Source of the DNA: Sanguibacter gelidistatuariae
Lineage (GTDB): Bacteria; Actinomycetota; Actinomycetes; Actinomycetales; Cellulomonadaceae
Assembly (NCBI RefSeq): GCF_900096585.1
Contig: NZ_FMYH01000002.1
Span: forward strand, 269,997-333,996
Length of the DNA: 64,000 nucleotides
Reading direction: 5' to 3'
The translations under genes were made by a program, and so were the position numbers. This document shows, piece by piece, positions 31,049-46,775 of the stretch (position 1 is the stretch's first letter; each line of letters begins with the position of its first letter). The notes beneath the pieces are model-generated. The model was not told the origin of the DNA, ran no database searches, and saw nothing but the letters and a program-made list of their open reading frames with translations.

Positions 31049-33820
31049 GTGTCTGACCGCCCGGATCTGCTGAGCGTCGGCGGCGCGCCCACGGGCGACG
31101 CCGACGTCGGGCAGGAAGCCGCCCGGACACGTGACGAGCCGGACTCGGTCCGCCTGGACGATCTCACCCGCCGCTTCGATGAGGCGCTGGCGCTCACCGC
31201 CGCGAGCCTCCCGGCGCAGGTGCTCACGATCGGGTCTGCCGCGCTGGAGGAGGTCGAGAAGATCTTGGCCAGCCCGGGGCTCCGCGCGGCGGACGAGACC
31301 CGAGGGCTGGTGCTGCGAGCCCGGCTGCTCCTGACGACGAGCGGTGCATCCTACGACCTGGACGCCGATCGGGCGGCGAGCCTCGACCGGCTGGACCGCG
31401 CCGCGGACAGCGCCCGTCGGGCTGGCGCCGACGACGTCGTGATGGCGGTCCACGGCCAGCGGGCCTACATCGCCATGCGCGCGGGGGACGCGGAGACCGC
31501 GACCGCCGAGTACGACCGGGCTGTGGCCCTGATCGCGGCGGCAGAGCCGCGCGACGCGTGCGTCCTCCTGCTCAACCGCGGGTGCCTGAGCCTCGAGCAG
31601 GGCCGCCTCGCCCAGGCCCGCCACGACTTCGAGGACTGCGTGGACCGCGCGCGGTCGGCCGGGCTCCCCGGGCTCGTCCACCGGGCCTCCCACAACCTGG
31701 CCTACGGGGAGTTCCTCGGCGGTGACCTGCCGCGCGCCTTCGCGATGTTCGACGCGGCCGAGGAACTGCTCACGTATGAGGGCGCGAGCGAGGACCAGCC
31801 CGTGGTCGCCCTCGATCGTGCCCAGGTGTTCGTCGAGGCGGGGCTGCTGAGCGAGGCGGACGCCCAGCTGCGCAGCGCCCGGGCCTCCTTCGAGGAGCGG
31901 GGGTTCGGCCACGAGCGGGGCGAGGTGGATCTGCTGCGCGCCCGGGTCGCGTTGTTGCTGGACGACCCGGGGCAGGGCTTGGCGCTGGCTCGGGCTGCGA
32001 GGCTCACGTTCGCCAAGCGCCAGAACGCCGTCTGGAAGGTCCGGGCGGACCTGGTCGTCCACCAGGCGCTCGTGGCGCTGCACGAGGCACGGGAGCCGGT
32101 CCGGACCCGATCGCTCCTGGCGGTCGCGGCGCGGGTCGAAATTCTGGCCGCCGAGGCTGGGGCCCTCGCCCGGTCCGCGGGCGCCGAGGTGGCCCGTGAT
32201 GCTCGGGTGCTGGCGGCGCAGGCCTACGTGCGTGGCGGCGCGCTGCGGCGCGCCCAGAGTCTCCTCGAAGGTATCGACAGCAGCTACAGCACCGACGGCG
32301 ACGGCCCTCTGGCGCTCCCGGGGCGGGGGTCCCTGCCTCGTCAGCTGCATCGCGTGCTCGTGGGCGCCCACCTCGCCTTCGCCCAGGGGGATCGATCGGG
32401 CGGGCGGAGCCAGGTCGCCGCGGGCCAGGCGCTGCTCGGCGGGTACCGGGCACAGTTCGGCTCGGTCGACGCTGTCACCGCCAGCTCGATCCATGGCCTC
32501 CGGCTGATCGAGGCCGACCTGGCGGACGCGCTCGCGAGCGGCTCGGCGGACCTGGTGCTCGAGACGGTCGAGCGCGGGCGGGCGGCCTTCGCCGGTCCCG
32601 CGGGCGTGCGGCCCGACGTCGACCCGGCGGTCGCGGAGGCCACCTCCCGTCTGCGTCAGCTGAGCGAGCAGCTCCGCCTTCTGCCGGCTGACGCCGACCC
32701 GCACGAGTCGGCGCGCCTGAGCGCGGAGGCGTCCGGGGTCAGACAGGAGGTCCGTGCGATGGGCTGGCGCAGGGGGAGCGGTCACGAGGCACCGACTGCC
32801 ATGACCATGGACCAGGTTCAGGCTCAGGTCGCCGCGCGAGGCGACCTCACGGTGATCAACTTCATGGCGCTGCACGGGGTGCTCCATGCGGTCGTCGTCG
32901 ACCGCCTCGGCGCCCGACTGGAGGTCGTGGGCCCCGCAGCGGCGATCGACGAGCAGGTGCGCAGGGTGCGCGGTGACCTGGCCGCGATGGCCAACACGCT
33001 GATTCCCGAGGGGCTGCGTGCGACCGCCGTCCGGTCCCTGCGCAGCGGGGCCGCGCGGCTGGACGAGGTGCTGCTCGCCGGTGTGCGCGAGCGGGGACCG
33101 CTGCACGTCGTCGCCCCCGGCTTCCTGCTCGCCCTCCCGTGGCAGGAGCTGCCCTCGCGGCGCGGTCTCGCGACGAGCGCGGGATCACACCTTCTTGACC
33201 TGCCCCCGGAACCCGGCCCTCGGCGCCGGGCCGCGGTCGGCGGAGTCACCGCAGTCGCTGGGCCCCAGGTGCGGCTCGCCGGCCGGGAGGCCGAGGCCGT
33301 GGCGGGTCTCTGGCCGGGGGCAGAGGTGCTCGACGGCGCGGCGGCCACGACCACGGCGCTGGTCCGTGCCCTGGGCGCCCGGGACGTCGTCCACCTCGCC
33401 GCGCACGGGACGCACGTGGTGGCAAACCCGCTGTTCTCGAGCGTCCGGCTCAGTGACGGCCCGCTCTTCGCCTACGAGCTGGAGGGCATGCGCCTGCACC
33501 CCACGGTCGTGGTCCTGTCGGCCTGCGAGGTGGGTCAGGTGACGCCGACGCCGGGCGGTCAGGTGCTGGGCTTCGCGAGCGTCCTGCTCCGGCTCGGCGT
33601 GCAGACCGTCGTCGCGGCCGTAGGGCCCGTCGATGACGCCGTGGCGCATGCGGCCATGTCCCGTTTTCACGAGCGCTTGAGGGGCGGGGCGACCCCGCAG
33701 GATTCGCTCGCGGACGCCGCCGCAGCATCCGACGTCCCGTTGCCGTTCGTCTGCTTCGCCTCCACCTTGCACATCGGACCGGCGGGTGTGAGCACCGGTG
33801 ATGCCCTGGCGTCGCGCTAG
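31049..33820 (+). CDS. CHAT-domain protease with TPR-like helical repeats
   Basis: The 923-residue protein has about 550 residues of alpha-helical TPR-like repeats (e.g. AYIAMRAGDAETATAEYDRAVAL and NRGCLSLEQGRLAQARHDF) followed by a CHAT domain from about residue 600. CHAT is a caspase-like cysteine protease domain; the catalytic pair is seen as His786 in VVHLAAHGTH and Cys826 in VVLSACEVG, with LHVVAPGFLLALPWQELP and the FASVLLRLGVQTVVAAVGPVDD end block. GTG 31049 is chosen because TTGGAGG lies just before it; an upstream GTG (31004) precedes a TAGAGT (31015-31020) that could be a separate -10. TPR-CHAT proteases act downstream of CRISPR type III-E effectors and in other conflict systems; here the trigger and substrate are unknown. 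Confidence 0.88.
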   Translation: MSDRPDLLSVGGAPTGDADVGQEAARTRDEPDSVRLDDLTRRFDEALALTAASLPAQVLTIGSAALEEVEKILASPGLRAADETRGLVLRARLLLTTSGASYDLDADRAASLDRLDRAADSARRAGADDVVMAVHGQRAYIAMRAGDAETATAEYDRAVALIAAAEPRDACVLLLNRGCLSLEQGRLAQARHDFEDCVDRARSAGLPGLVHRASHNLAYGEFLGGDLPRAFAMFDAAEELLTYEGASEDQPVVALDRAQVFVEAGLLSEADAQLRSARASFEERGFGHERGEVDLLRARVALLLDDPGQGLALARAARLTFAKRQNAVWKVRADLVVHQALVALHEAREPVRTRSLLAVAARVEILAAEAGALARSAGAEVARDARVLAAQAYVRGGALRRAQSLLEGIDSSYSTDGDGPLALPGRGSLPRQLHRVLVGAHLAFAQGDRSGGRSQVAAGQALLGGYRAQFGSVDAVTASSIHGLRLIEADLADALASGSADLVLETVERGRAAFAGPAGVRPDVDPAVAEATSRLRQLSEQLRLLPADADPHESARLSAEASGVRQEVRAMGWRRGSGHEAPTAMTMDQVQAQVAARGDLTVINFMALHGVLHAVVVDRLGARLEVVGPAAAIDEQVRRVRGDLAAMANTLIPEGLRATAVRSLRSGAARLDEVLLAGVRERGPLHVVAPGFLLALPWQELPSRRGLATSAGSHLLDLPPEPGPRRRAAVGGVTAVAGPQVRLAGREAEAVAGLWPGAEVLDGAAATTTALVRALGARDVVHLAAHGTHVVANPLFSSVRLSDGPLFAYELEGMRLHPTVVVLSACEVGQVTPTPGGQVLGFASVLLRLGVQTVVAAVGPVDDAVAHAAMSRFHERLRGGATPQDSLADAAAASDVPLPFVCFASTLHIGPAGVSTGDALASR

Positions 33821-33838
33821 CGGCATTCGACGGCGATG

Positions 33839-33867
33839 TTGGCCGCACCCAGAAGATGGCGTACAGT
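33839..33867 (+). promoter_or_regulatory. Promoter of the rplJ-rplL unit
   Basis: TTGGCC (33839-33844) and TACAGT (33862-33867) with a 17-base spacer lie right after the CHAT gene stop and about 20 bases before the leader region, so rplJ does not depend on read-through from the upstream module. Confidence 0.6.
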
Positions 33868-33874
33868 ATCGGTG

Positions 33875-34025
33875 TTACCAAAGACCGCAGGTCGTTGGCT
33901 GCTGCTCTAGGGCAGTGGGTCAGCCGAAGCTCCGCATAGACGGGGACCAGCGCAGGTGAGAGACATGGCATGCGGGCCCGCCCGCTGTGACACGAGCTCC
34001 GCACCTGTGCGGGGCTCTTTTTCTT
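33875..34025 (+). ncRNA. L10 leader (autoregulatory mRNA leader of rplJ)
   Basis: The leader contains TACCAAAGACCGCAGGTCG, a stretch typical of the L10 leader RNA bound by the L10-L12 complex, followed by pairing segments around 33890-33990. It ends in a terminator-like hairpin GAGCTCCGCAC/GTGCGGGGCTC (33994-34017) with the tail TTTTTCTTT. Attenuation by excess L10-L12 is the known function of this RNA class. The exact 5' limit is approximate. Confidence 0.75.
33994..34025 (+). terminator. Attenuator hairpin in the L10 leader
   Basis: An 11-bp GC-rich stem with one G-T pair, a very tight loop and the run TTTTTCTTT, the best intrinsic terminator in the window, placed 58 bases before the rplJ start. 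Confidence 0.85.
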
Positions 34026-34082
34026 TGTCCTGGCTCGGCTCCCTCGGGAACGTCTAGCGGTACCACCATCGGAAGGATTGCC

Positions 34083-34613
34083 ATGGCGAGGCCGGACAAG
34101 GCAGCCGCAGTCGCAGAGCTCACGGACCTGTTCCGCGAGTCGAACGCTGCCGTGCTGACCGAGTACCGCGGGCTCACCGTCGCGCAGCTCAAGCAGCTGC
34201 GTCGGTCGCTCAGCGGCAACGCAACCTTCGCAGTGGTGAAGAACACGCTGACCGCAATCGCGGCCAAGGAGGCCGGCGTCGAGGGACTTGACGCCGCGCT
34301 TGCTGGGCCGTCGGCAATCGCCTTCATCACCGGGGATCCGGTTGAGGCTGCCAAGGGTCTGCGTGACTTCGCCAAGGCGAACCCCCAGCTCGTCATCAAG
34401 GCGGGTGTCCTTGACGGACGCCCGTTGACGGCCGCGGACATCACGAAGCTCGCGGACCTCGAGTCCCGCGAGGTTCTGCTGGCCAAGGCAGCTGGCGTTT
34501 TCAAGGCGTCGCTCTACCAGGCGGCGTACCTGTTCACGGCCCCCGCATCACAGGCTGTGCGCACCATCGACGCCCTTCGCGAGAAGCAGGCTTCGCAGGA
34601 AGTCGCTGCCTGA
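34083..34613 (+). CDS. rplJ: 50S ribosomal protein L10
   Basis: The 176-residue stalk base protein starts [20 protein letters not shown] and has the L10 pattern [20 protein letters not shown] and [15 protein letters not shown], with the C-terminal helix that binds L7/L12 dimers. ATG 34083 follows GGAAGGA. It is controlled by the leader RNA just upstream and co-transcribed with rplL, with a small UUCG-loop hairpin (34616-34629) between them. Confidence 0.96.
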   Translation: MARPDKAAAVAELTDLFRESNAAVLTEYRGLTVAQLKQLRRSLSGNATFAVVKNTLTAIAAKEAGVEGLDAALAGPSAIAFITGDPVEAAKGLRDFAKANPQLVIKAGVLDGRPLTAADITKLADLESREVLLAKAAGVFKASLYQAAYLFTAPASQAVRTIDALREKQASQEVAA

Positions 34614-34693
34614 GTCTTCCTTCGGGAAGGTAAGGCAACGCACACACATCACTTTTCTGCTTCACGCAGGACAACTAGGAAGGAACGCCGACC

Positions 34694-35077
34694 ATGGCGA
34701 AGCTCAGCACCGAAGAGCTCATTGCAGCTTTCAAGGACCTGACCCTCATCGAGCTCTCGGAGTTCGTCAAGGCATTCGAGGAGACCTTCGAGGTCACCGC
34801 GGCAGCCCCCGCCGCAGTTGCAGTTGCCGGTCCGGCAGCCGCTGCCGCTGAGGTCGAGGAAGAGAAGGACGAGTTCGACGTCATTCTCGAGTCGGCTGGC
34901 GAGAAGAAGATCCAGGTCATCAAGGAGGTCCGTGCCCTCACGAGCCTCGGCCTGAAGGAGGCCAAGGACCTCGTTGACGCAGCTCCGAAGGCAGTCCTCG
35001 AGGGTGCAAACAAGGAGACGGCCGAGAAGGCCAAGGCTGCCCTCGAAGGCGCCGGCGCGACCGTCACCGTCAAGTGA
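34694..35077 (+). CDS. rplL: 50S ribosomal protein L7/L12
   Basis: The 127-residue stalk protein has the N-terminal dimerisation part, an Ala/Val-rich hinge and the C-terminal domain with [30 protein letters not shown], which recruits translation GTPases. AGGAAGGA lies before the ATG. A strong hairpin follows before rpoB. Confidence 0.97.
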   Translation: MAKLSTEELIAAFKDLTLIELSEFVKAFEETFEVTAAAPAAVAVAGPAAAAAEVEEEKDEFDVILESAGEKKIQVIKEVRALTSLGLKEAKDLVDAAPKAVLEGANKETAEKAKAALEGAGATVTVK

Positions 35078-35147
35078 TCTGAGCCCTCTGGGCTCGGGCC
35101 GACAGCAGTGATCGCCAGCGATCGCGGTAGCCGGTCCACATCAGTGC

Positions 35148-35185
35148 GATGAGGCCCGCACCCTGTCAAGGGTGCGGGCCTCATC
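35148..35185 (+). terminator. Terminator or attenuator between rplL and rpoB
   Basis: A perfect 16-bp stem (GATGAGGCCCGCACCC and complement) with loop TGTCAA lies 70 bases after rplL. It probably lowers read-through into rpoB, giving the usual excess of L12 over polymerase. Confidence 0.8.
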
Positions 35186-35291
35186 GTCTCTCCTCTGAGA
35201 TTTCCGGCGGTCAGCCGCTCCGGAGCTCTCTGGCGGAACGCCCGCCCGGCGACTTCGCCCGGGCTGGTTCGCACATGCACAAACGACCGTG

Positions 35292-35321
35292 TTGCGTTTT
35301 CTTGACTCGGTCGGCTATGCT
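35292..35321 (+). promoter_or_regulatory. rpoB promoter and long leader
   Basis: TTGCGT (35292-35297) and TATGCT (35316-35321) are 18 bases apart. The gap from rplL to rpoB (35078-35562) thus holds the hairpin, this promoter and an untranslated leader of roughly 235 bases in which I see no conserved small gene. Confidence 0.5.
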
Positions 35322-35562
35322 AACGCTTTGCGCTGGCGTGTGCCTGCAAAACCCATCCATGGTGTCGTACGGCTTGACGGTCTGAACTCTCGGGGCGACC
35401 TCCGAGCAGGTTCCCGCCCAGGGTCTGACGGCAGGTGAGCCCAGTGAATCCCGTCTTGTGACGGTGGATCTGGGGTCGCGGGGTGTCCATGACACCACAA
35501 GGGTGAACGAGCAGGCCACAAAACGCAACAGCGTGCACTCGATCCGCAGGGAAGGACCCCTC

Positions 35563-38500
35563 TTGGCTGCCTCGCGCACCCCTTCTGCTCCGTCCGCCGA
35601 CGCAATCGCGAACCGCACCGCCTCCCGGCGCGTTTCCTTCGCCAAGATCTTTGAGCCACTCGAGGTCCCTGACCTCCTTGGCCTCCAGACTGAGAGCTTC
35701 GACTGGCTCCTGGGCAACGACAAGTGGCGCGCACGCGTCGCGGTTGCCAATGAGTTCGGTCGTCAGGACGTCCCCGAGACGTCCGGTCTGGAAGAGATCT
35801 TCGAAGAGATCTCGCCGATTGAGGACTTCGGCTCCTCGATGTCCCTCTCGTTCTCCAACCACCGCTTCGAACCACCGAAGCACACGGCTGAAGAGTGCAA
35901 GGAGAAGGACTTCACCTTCGCAGCACCGCTGTTCGTCACGGCGGAGTTCTTCAACTACAACACCGGTGAGATCAAGAGCCAGACGGTCTTCATGGGTGAC
36001 TTCCCGCTCATGACCGAGCGTGGCACCTTCATCATCAACGGGACTGAGCGCGTCGTCGTGTCGCAGCTCGTCCGCTCCCCGGGCGTCTACTTCGAGCGCA
36101 CCGCCGACAAGACGAGCGACAAGGACATCTTCTCCGCGAAGATCATCCCTTCTCGCGGTGCTTGGCTCGAGTTCGAGATCGACAAGCGCGACGCCGTCGG
36201 CGTGCGCGTCGACCGCAAGCGCAAGCAGTCCGTCACAGTGCTCCTCAAGGCGCTGGGCGTGACCGAGTCGGAGATCCGCGAGGAGTTCGCGGACTTCCCC
36301 TCGATCCTGGACACCCTCGAGAAGGACCACGTCACGACGGAGGAAGAGGCGCTCGTCGACCTCTACCGCAAGATCCGTCCGGGTGAGCCGCCCACGGTCG
36401 AGGCCGGTCGCTCGCTCCTGGAGAACTTCTACTTCAACCCCAAGCGCTACGACCTCGCGAAGGTCGGCCGCTACAAGGTCAACAAGAAGCTCGGCATCGA
36501 CGCGCCGCTGGCCGACTCGGTCCTGACCGTCACCGACATCGTCGCGACGATCAAGTACCTCGCGGCTCTGCACGCCGAAGCCGCGACGATCCCGGGCAAG
36601 AAGAACGGCGAGGCCATCGAGGTCCGTGTCGAGACCGACGACATCGACCACTTCGGCAACCGTCGTATCCGCGCCGTGGGCGAGCTCATCCAGAACCAGG
36701 TCCGCACGGGTCTGTCCCGGATGGAGCGCGTCGTGCGCGAGCGCATGACCACCCAGGACGTCGAGGCCATCGCCCCGCAGACCCTGATCAACATCCGCCC
36801 CGTCGTGGCGTCGATCAAGGAGTTCTTCGGAACGTCCCAGCTGTCGCAGTTCATGGACCAGAACAACCCGCTCGCCGGCCTGACGCACAAGCGTCGCCTG
36901 TCCGCGCTGGGCCCAGGTGGTCTGTCCCGTGACCGTGCCGGCATGGAGGTCCGTGACGTCCACCCCTCGCACTACGGACGCATGTGCCCCATCGAGACCC
37001 CTGAAGGCCCGAACATCGGTCTGATCGGCTCGCTGGCCTCCTTCGGCCGGATCAACCCCTTCGGCTTCATCGAGACGCCGTATCGCAAGGTCGAGAACGG
37101 CAAGGTCTCCGACGAGGTCACGTACCTCACGGCCGACGACGAGGACCGTTTTGTCATCGCCCAGGCCAACACCGGGCTCAACGTCGACGGGTCGTTCCAG
37201 CAGGAGCGTGTCCTCGTCCGCCTCAAGGGTGGCGAGACCGACGACGTGCTCGGTACGGCCGTCGACTACATGGACGTCTCCCCGCGCCAGATGGTGTCGG
37301 TCGCGACCGCCCTCATCCCGTTCCTCGAGCACGACGACGCCAACCGCGCACTCATGGGTGCCAACATGCAGCGTCAGGCGGTGCCCCTGGTTCGTTCCGA
37401 GGCGCCTCTCGTTGGAACCGGCATGGAGCGTCGTGCCGCGATCGACGCCGGTGACGTCATCGTCGCCACCAAGCCCGGCGTGGTCACCGAGGTCTCCGCA
37501 GACCTCATCGTCGTCGCCAACGACGACGCGACCACCACGAGCTACCGCGCAGCCAAGTTCCGCCGCTCGAACCAGGGCACCTCCTACAACCAGCGTGTGC
37601 TGGTCGACGAGGGCGCACGTGTCGAGGTCGGTTCGGTCCTGGCTGACGGTCCCGCCACGGACGAGGGAGAGCTTGCTCTCGGCCGCAACCTGCTCGTGGC
37701 ATTCATGTCATGGGAAGGCCACAACTACGAGGACGCGATCATCCTCAGCCAGCGTCTCGTGCAGGACGACGTGCTCTCCTCGATTCACATCGAGGAGCAC
37801 GAGGTCGACGCCCGCGACACGAAGCTTGGCCCTGAGGAGATCACCCGGGACATCCCGAACGTCTCCGAGGACGTCCTGGCTGACCTCGACGAGCGTGGCA
37901 TCATCCGGATCGGCGCCGAGGTCACCTCGGGCGACGTGCTGGTCGGCAAGGTCACGCCCAAGGGCGAGACCGAGCTCACCCCGGAGGAGCGCCTGCTCCG
38001 CGCCATCTTCGGCGAGAAGGCCCGCGAGGTCCGCGACACGTCGCTCAAGGTTCCCCACGGGGAGTCCGGCACGGTCATCGAGGTCCGCACGTTCAACCGT
38101 GAGGACGGCGACGAGCTTCCCGCTGGCGTGAACGAGCTGGTCCGGGTCTACATCGCCCAGCGACGCAAGATCACCGCGGGTGACAAGCTCGCCGGCCGTC
38201 ACGGCAACAAGGGTGTCATCTCCACGATCCTCCCGATCGAGGACATGCCGTTCCTCGAGGACGGGACGCCGGTCGACATCATCCTCAACCCGATGGGTGT
38301 TCCGGGACGAATGAACGTCGGCCAGGTGCTCGAGGTCCACCTCGGGTGGATCGCCGCGCAGGGTTGGAACATCAACCTGGCGACCGAGGGTGACCTCTCC
38401 TGGAAGGAGAACGTCCCCGCTATCGCGGCGACGTCCGAGCCCCGCAACCCGGTGGCGACGCCGGTGTTCGACGGTCTCCAGGAGAACGCGCTGAGCGGGC

Positions 38501-39075
38501 TGCTGCAGTCCACCCTGCCTAACCGGGACGGCCAGCGCATGGTCCAGCCCGACGGCAAGGCGCGTCTCTTCGACGGTCGCTCCGGCGAGCCGTTCCCCGA
38601 GGCCGTCGCTGTGGGCTACATGTACATCTTGAAGCTCCACCACCTGGTGGACGACAAGATCCACGCTCGTTCCACGGGCCCGTACTCGATGATCACGCAG
38701 CAGCCGCTCGGTGGTAAGGCGCAGTTCGGTGGACAGCGCTTCGGCGAGATGGAGGTATGGGCGCTCGAGGCTTATGGCGCCGCGTACACCCTCCAGGAGC
38801 TGCTGACGATCAAGTCCGACGACGTCCCCGGACGTGTGAAGGTCTACGAGGCGATCGTCAAGGGCGAGAACATCCCCGACTCGGGCATCCCGGAGTCCTT
38901 CAAGGTGCTCCTCAAGGAGATGCAGTCGCTGTGCCTGAACGTCGAGGTGCTCTCGAGCGACGGCGTCTCCATCGAGATGCGTGAGTCCGACGACGACGTG
39001 TACCGCGCCGCCGAAGAGCTCGGGATCGACCTGTCACGTCGCCCCAACGCAGCATCCAGCATCGACGAGATCTGA
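35563..39075 (+). CDS. rpoB: DNA-directed RNA polymerase subunit beta
   Basis: The 1170-residue beta subunit begins (M)[19 protein letters not shown] and shows the usual blocks, including [18 protein letters not shown] and the rifampicin region [23 protein letters not shown], where Asp432, His442 and Ser447 (E. coli 516, 526 and 531) are wild type, so rifampicin sensitivity is expected. TTG 35563 is preferred as the start because GGGAAGGA lies before it and homologues begin there; the frame is open up to GTG 35458. It is followed by rpoC after a striking inverted repeat. Confidence 0.97.
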   Translation: MAASRTPSAPSADAIANRTASRRVSFAKIFEPLEVPDLLGLQTESFDWLLGNDKWRARVAVANEFGRQDVPETSGLEEIFEEISPIEDFGSSMSLSFSNHRFEPPKHTAEECKEKDFTFAAPLFVTAEFFNYNTGEIKSQTVFMGDFPLMTERGTFIINGTERVVVSQLVRSPGVYFERTADKTSDKDIFSAKIIPSRGAWLEFEIDKRDAVGVRVDRKRKQSVTVLLKALGVTESEIREEFADFPSILDTLEKDHVTTEEEALVDLYRKIRPGEPPTVEAGRSLLENFYFNPKRYDLAKVGRYKVNKKLGIDAPLADSVLTVTDIVATIKYLAALHAEAATIPGKKNGEAIEVRVETDDIDHFGNRRIRAVGELIQNQVRTGLSRMERVVRERMTTQDVEAIAPQTLINIRPVVASIKEFFGTSQLSQFMDQNNPLAGLTHKRRLSALGPGGLSRDRAGMEVRDVHPSHYGRMCPIETPEGPNIGLIGSLASFGRINPFGFIETPYRKVENGKVSDEVTYLTADDEDRFVIAQANTGLNVDGSFQQERVLVRLKGGETDDVLGTAVDYMDVSPRQMVSVATALIPFLEHDDANRALMGANMQRQAVPLVRSEAPLVGTGMERRAAIDAGDVIVATKPGVVTEVSADLIVVANDDATTTSYRAAKFRRSNQGTSYNQRVLVDEGARVEVGSVLADGPATDEGELALGRNLLVAFMSWEGHNYEDAIILSQRLVQDDVLSSIHIEEHEVDARDTKLGPEEITRDIPNVSEDVLADLDERGIIRIGAEVTSGDVLVGKVTPKGETELTPEERLLRAIFGEKAREVRDTSLKVPHGESGTVIEVRTFNREDGDELPAGVNELVRVYIAQRRKITAGDKLAGRHGNKGVISTILPIEDMPFLEDGTPVDIILNPMGVPGRMNVGQVLEVHLGWIAAQGWNINLATEGDLSWKENVPAIAATSEPRNPVATPVFDGLQENALSGLLQSTLPNRDGQRMVQPDGKARLFDGRSGEPFPEAVAVGYMYILKLHHLVDDKIHARSTGPYSMITQQPLGGKAQFGGQRFGEMEVWALEAYGAAYTLQELLTIKSDDVPGRVKVYEAIVKGENIPDSGIPESFKVLLKEMQSLCLNVEVLSSDGVSIEMRESDDDVYRAAEELGIDLSRRPNAASSIDEI

Positions 39076-39082
39076 TCTCGGA

Positions 39083-39120
39083 GGTGACGGGGCGCCGCGC
39101 GAGCGCGGCGCCCCGTCACC
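39083..39120. repeat. Perfect 18-bp inverted repeat between rpoB and rpoC
   Basis: GGTGACGGGGCGCCGCGC, two bases (GA), and the exact complement lie seven bases after the rpoB stop. There is no T run. It may be a partial terminator, an RNase processing site or a stability element that tunes rpoB versus rpoC. Confidence 0.85.
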
Positions 39121-39201
39121 ATTCGACACTCTGTAGCACCTCCACCGCGCCGGCCGGGAAGACTCCCGGGCAGGCCGGCAGACGAAGGAAGTAGGACCAC
39201 C

Positions 39202-43083
<3,882 letters not shown>

Positions 43084-43132
43084 GCGGTGTCCACCGAGGC
43101 CGACCGACCTGATCGGGTCTGATCAGTCGCAG

Positions 43133-43176
43133 CGACTGCGGGGCGGTTCCCTTCCGGGGGAGCCGCCCCGCAGTCG
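43133..43176 (+). terminator. Terminator after rpoC
   Basis: A 14-bp stem CGACTGCGGGGCGG/CCGCCCCGCAGTCG with an inner TTCCC/GGGGA pairing lies 49 bases after the rpoC stop and is followed by TTGATTC. Confidence 0.8.
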
Positions 43177-43212
43177 TTGATTCGGTGAGCCCAGCCCCGC
43201 TGAGCCGCTGCT

Positions 43213-43574
43213 TTGACCTCACCGCTGATCCCGAGTAGGGTTAGCAACCGTGCCCGTGCTGTCGGGCTTTCGTCTGTCCCACCAGCTACCGACCACCGGT
43301 CGCCGAGGAGCGCAAGCTGCTCAGGCTCGATGGTGGTGGGTGCATGGACAAGGACCGGAATCATCTGGTCCCGTGACGAAGGCCCCGCAAGCTGGCGGGC
43401 TTCTCTGGTTCGACGCTGTGAAGCGACGAGCTGGACCATCGAGCCGGTGGTACGTGGCGTATTGCAGCGAAGCTGCGGTGCCCTTGTGCACCCAGCCCGG
43501 ACACAGACCAGCAATACATACCAGTAGCCGTCGTCGAGAACTTCTTGGCGGGCTCGAGTAGACACGGAGACGCA
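43213..43574 (+). promoter_or_regulatory. Promoter and long untranslated leader of the str operon
   Basis: TTGACC (43213-43218) and TAGGGT (43236-43241) with a 17-base spacer form the best promoter match in the window. Transcription should start near 43248, leaving a leader of about 325 bases before rpsL. Small frames here lack ribosome sites and family features, so I take the leader as untranslated. No known leader motif was recognised. Confidence 0.6.
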
Positions 43575-43949
43575 GTGCCCACGATTCAGCAGCTCGTCCG
43601 CAAGGGGCGGACATCAAAGGTCTCAAAGTCCAAGACGCCGGCCCTCAAGGGCTCCCCTCAGCGTCGCGGTGTGTGCACCCGCGTTTACACCACCACCCCG
43701 AAGAAGCCGAACTCCGCGCTCCGCAAGGTTGCTCGCGTGAAGCTCTCCAGTGGCGTTGAGGTCACCGCCTACATCCCCGGCGTCGGCCACAACCTCCAGG
43801 AGCACTCGATCGTGCTCGTTCGCGGCGGTCGTGTGAAGGACCTCCCCGGTGTGCGTTACAAGGTCATTCGCGGCGCGCTCGACACCCAGGGTGTCAAGAA
43901 CCGCAAGCAGGCTCGCAGCCGTTATGGCGCGAAGAAGGAGAAGAGCTGA
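43575..43949 (+). CDS. rpsL: 30S ribosomal protein S12
   Basis: The 124-residue decoding-centre protein begins at GTG 43575 with [28 protein letters not shown] and [17 protein letters not shown] are intact, with Lys43 and Lys88 wild type, so streptomycin sensitivity is expected. First gene of the str operon with rpsG, fusA and tuf. Confidence 0.97.
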   Translation: MPTIQQLVRKGRTSKVSKSKTPALKGSPQRRGVCTRVYTTTPKKPNSALRKVARVKLSSGVEVTAYIPGVGHNLQEHSIVLVRGGRVKDLPGVRYKVIRGALDTQGVKNRKQARSRYGAKKEKS

Positions 43950-43950
43950 G

Positions 43951-44421
43951 ATGCCTCGTAAGGGTCCGGCCCCGAAGCGGCCACTTATCGTCGACCCGGT
44001 CTACGGATCGCCGGTCGTCACGCAACTGATCAACAAGGTTCTTCTCGACGGCAAGAAGTCGACCGCGGAAGCGATCGTCTACGGCGCCCTCGAAGGTGTT
44101 CGCGAGAAGACCTCGGGTGACCCCGTCGTCGTGCTCAAGCGCGCGCTCGAGAACCTCCGCCCCGCCCTCGAGGTTCGTTCACGCCGTGTTGGTGGAGCGA
44201 CCTACCAGGTCCCCGTCGAGGTTCGCCCGGTGCGGGCGACGACGCTCGCGCTGCGCTGGCTCACCGACTACTCGCGTGCTCGTCGCGAGAAGACGATGAC
44301 CGAGCGCCTCATGAACGAGATCCTCGACGCGAGCAACGGCCTGGGTGCCGCGGTCAAGCGTCGCGAGGACATCCACAAGATGGCCGAGTCGAACAAGGCA
44401 TTCGCTCACTACCGCTGGTAG
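43951..44421 (+). CDS. rpsG: 30S ribosomal protein S7
   Basis: The 156-residue head protein starts at ATG 43951, one base after the rpsL stop, as [20 protein letters not shown] and ends KAFAHYRW, matching the family. GAAGGAGAAGAG at the end of rpsL serves as ribosome site. Confidence 0.97.
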   Translation: MPRKGPAPKRPLIVDPVYGSPVVTQLINKVLLDGKKSTAEAIVYGALEGVREKTSGDPVVVLKRALENLRPALEVRSRRVGGATYQVPVEVRPVRATTLALRWLTDYSRARREKTMTERLMNEILDASNGLGAAVKRREDIHKMAESNKAFAHYRW

Positions 44422-44430
44422 TGAAGGCTG

Positions 44431-44461
44431 GGTGCCCCGGGGGCGGTTTCCCCGGGGCACC
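44431..44461 (+). terminator. Strong hairpin between rpsG and fusA
   Basis: A perfect 12-bp stem GGTGCCCCGGGG/CCCCGGGGCACC with loop GCGGTTT lies nine bases after rpsG, followed by TCCTCATCTTTC. As it is inside an operon it may act as an attenuator or a processing and stability element. Confidence 0.7.
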
Positions 44462-44539
44462 TCCTCATCTTTCGACGCACGGGTTGCGTCACTGCTGTTC
44501 TTCGTGCTCCATCCACTCATCAGTAAGAGGTAAACCACC

Positions 44540-46642
<2,103 letters not shown>

Positions 46643-46775
46643 GTCCCCAACAGGTCGAACTGTAGTATCAACACCATCAACCTGTAGCGACCCGCACGCC
46701 CCGCAGCTCCTCTCTCGCGAGGGGGAGGAACTGCATCGTTCGGCACAACTACCCAAAGTCCCAGGAGGACCCCCA

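Noticed and set aside
30317-33106. Minus-strand open frame of 929 codons opposite the CHAT gene
   Set aside because: Antisense shadow with Arg/Pro/Gly-rich low-complexity translation; the plus strand holds catalytic CHAT and subtilase motifs.
35458-35562. Upstream GTG start giving a longer RpoB
   Set aside because: The extra 35 residues do not match RpoB, and TTG 35563 has a good ribosome site at the family's normal start.
43213-43561. Small plus-strand frames of about 100 codons before rpsL
   Set aside because: Their starts overlap the best promoter, they lack ribosome sites and show no family features; the region reads as a leader.
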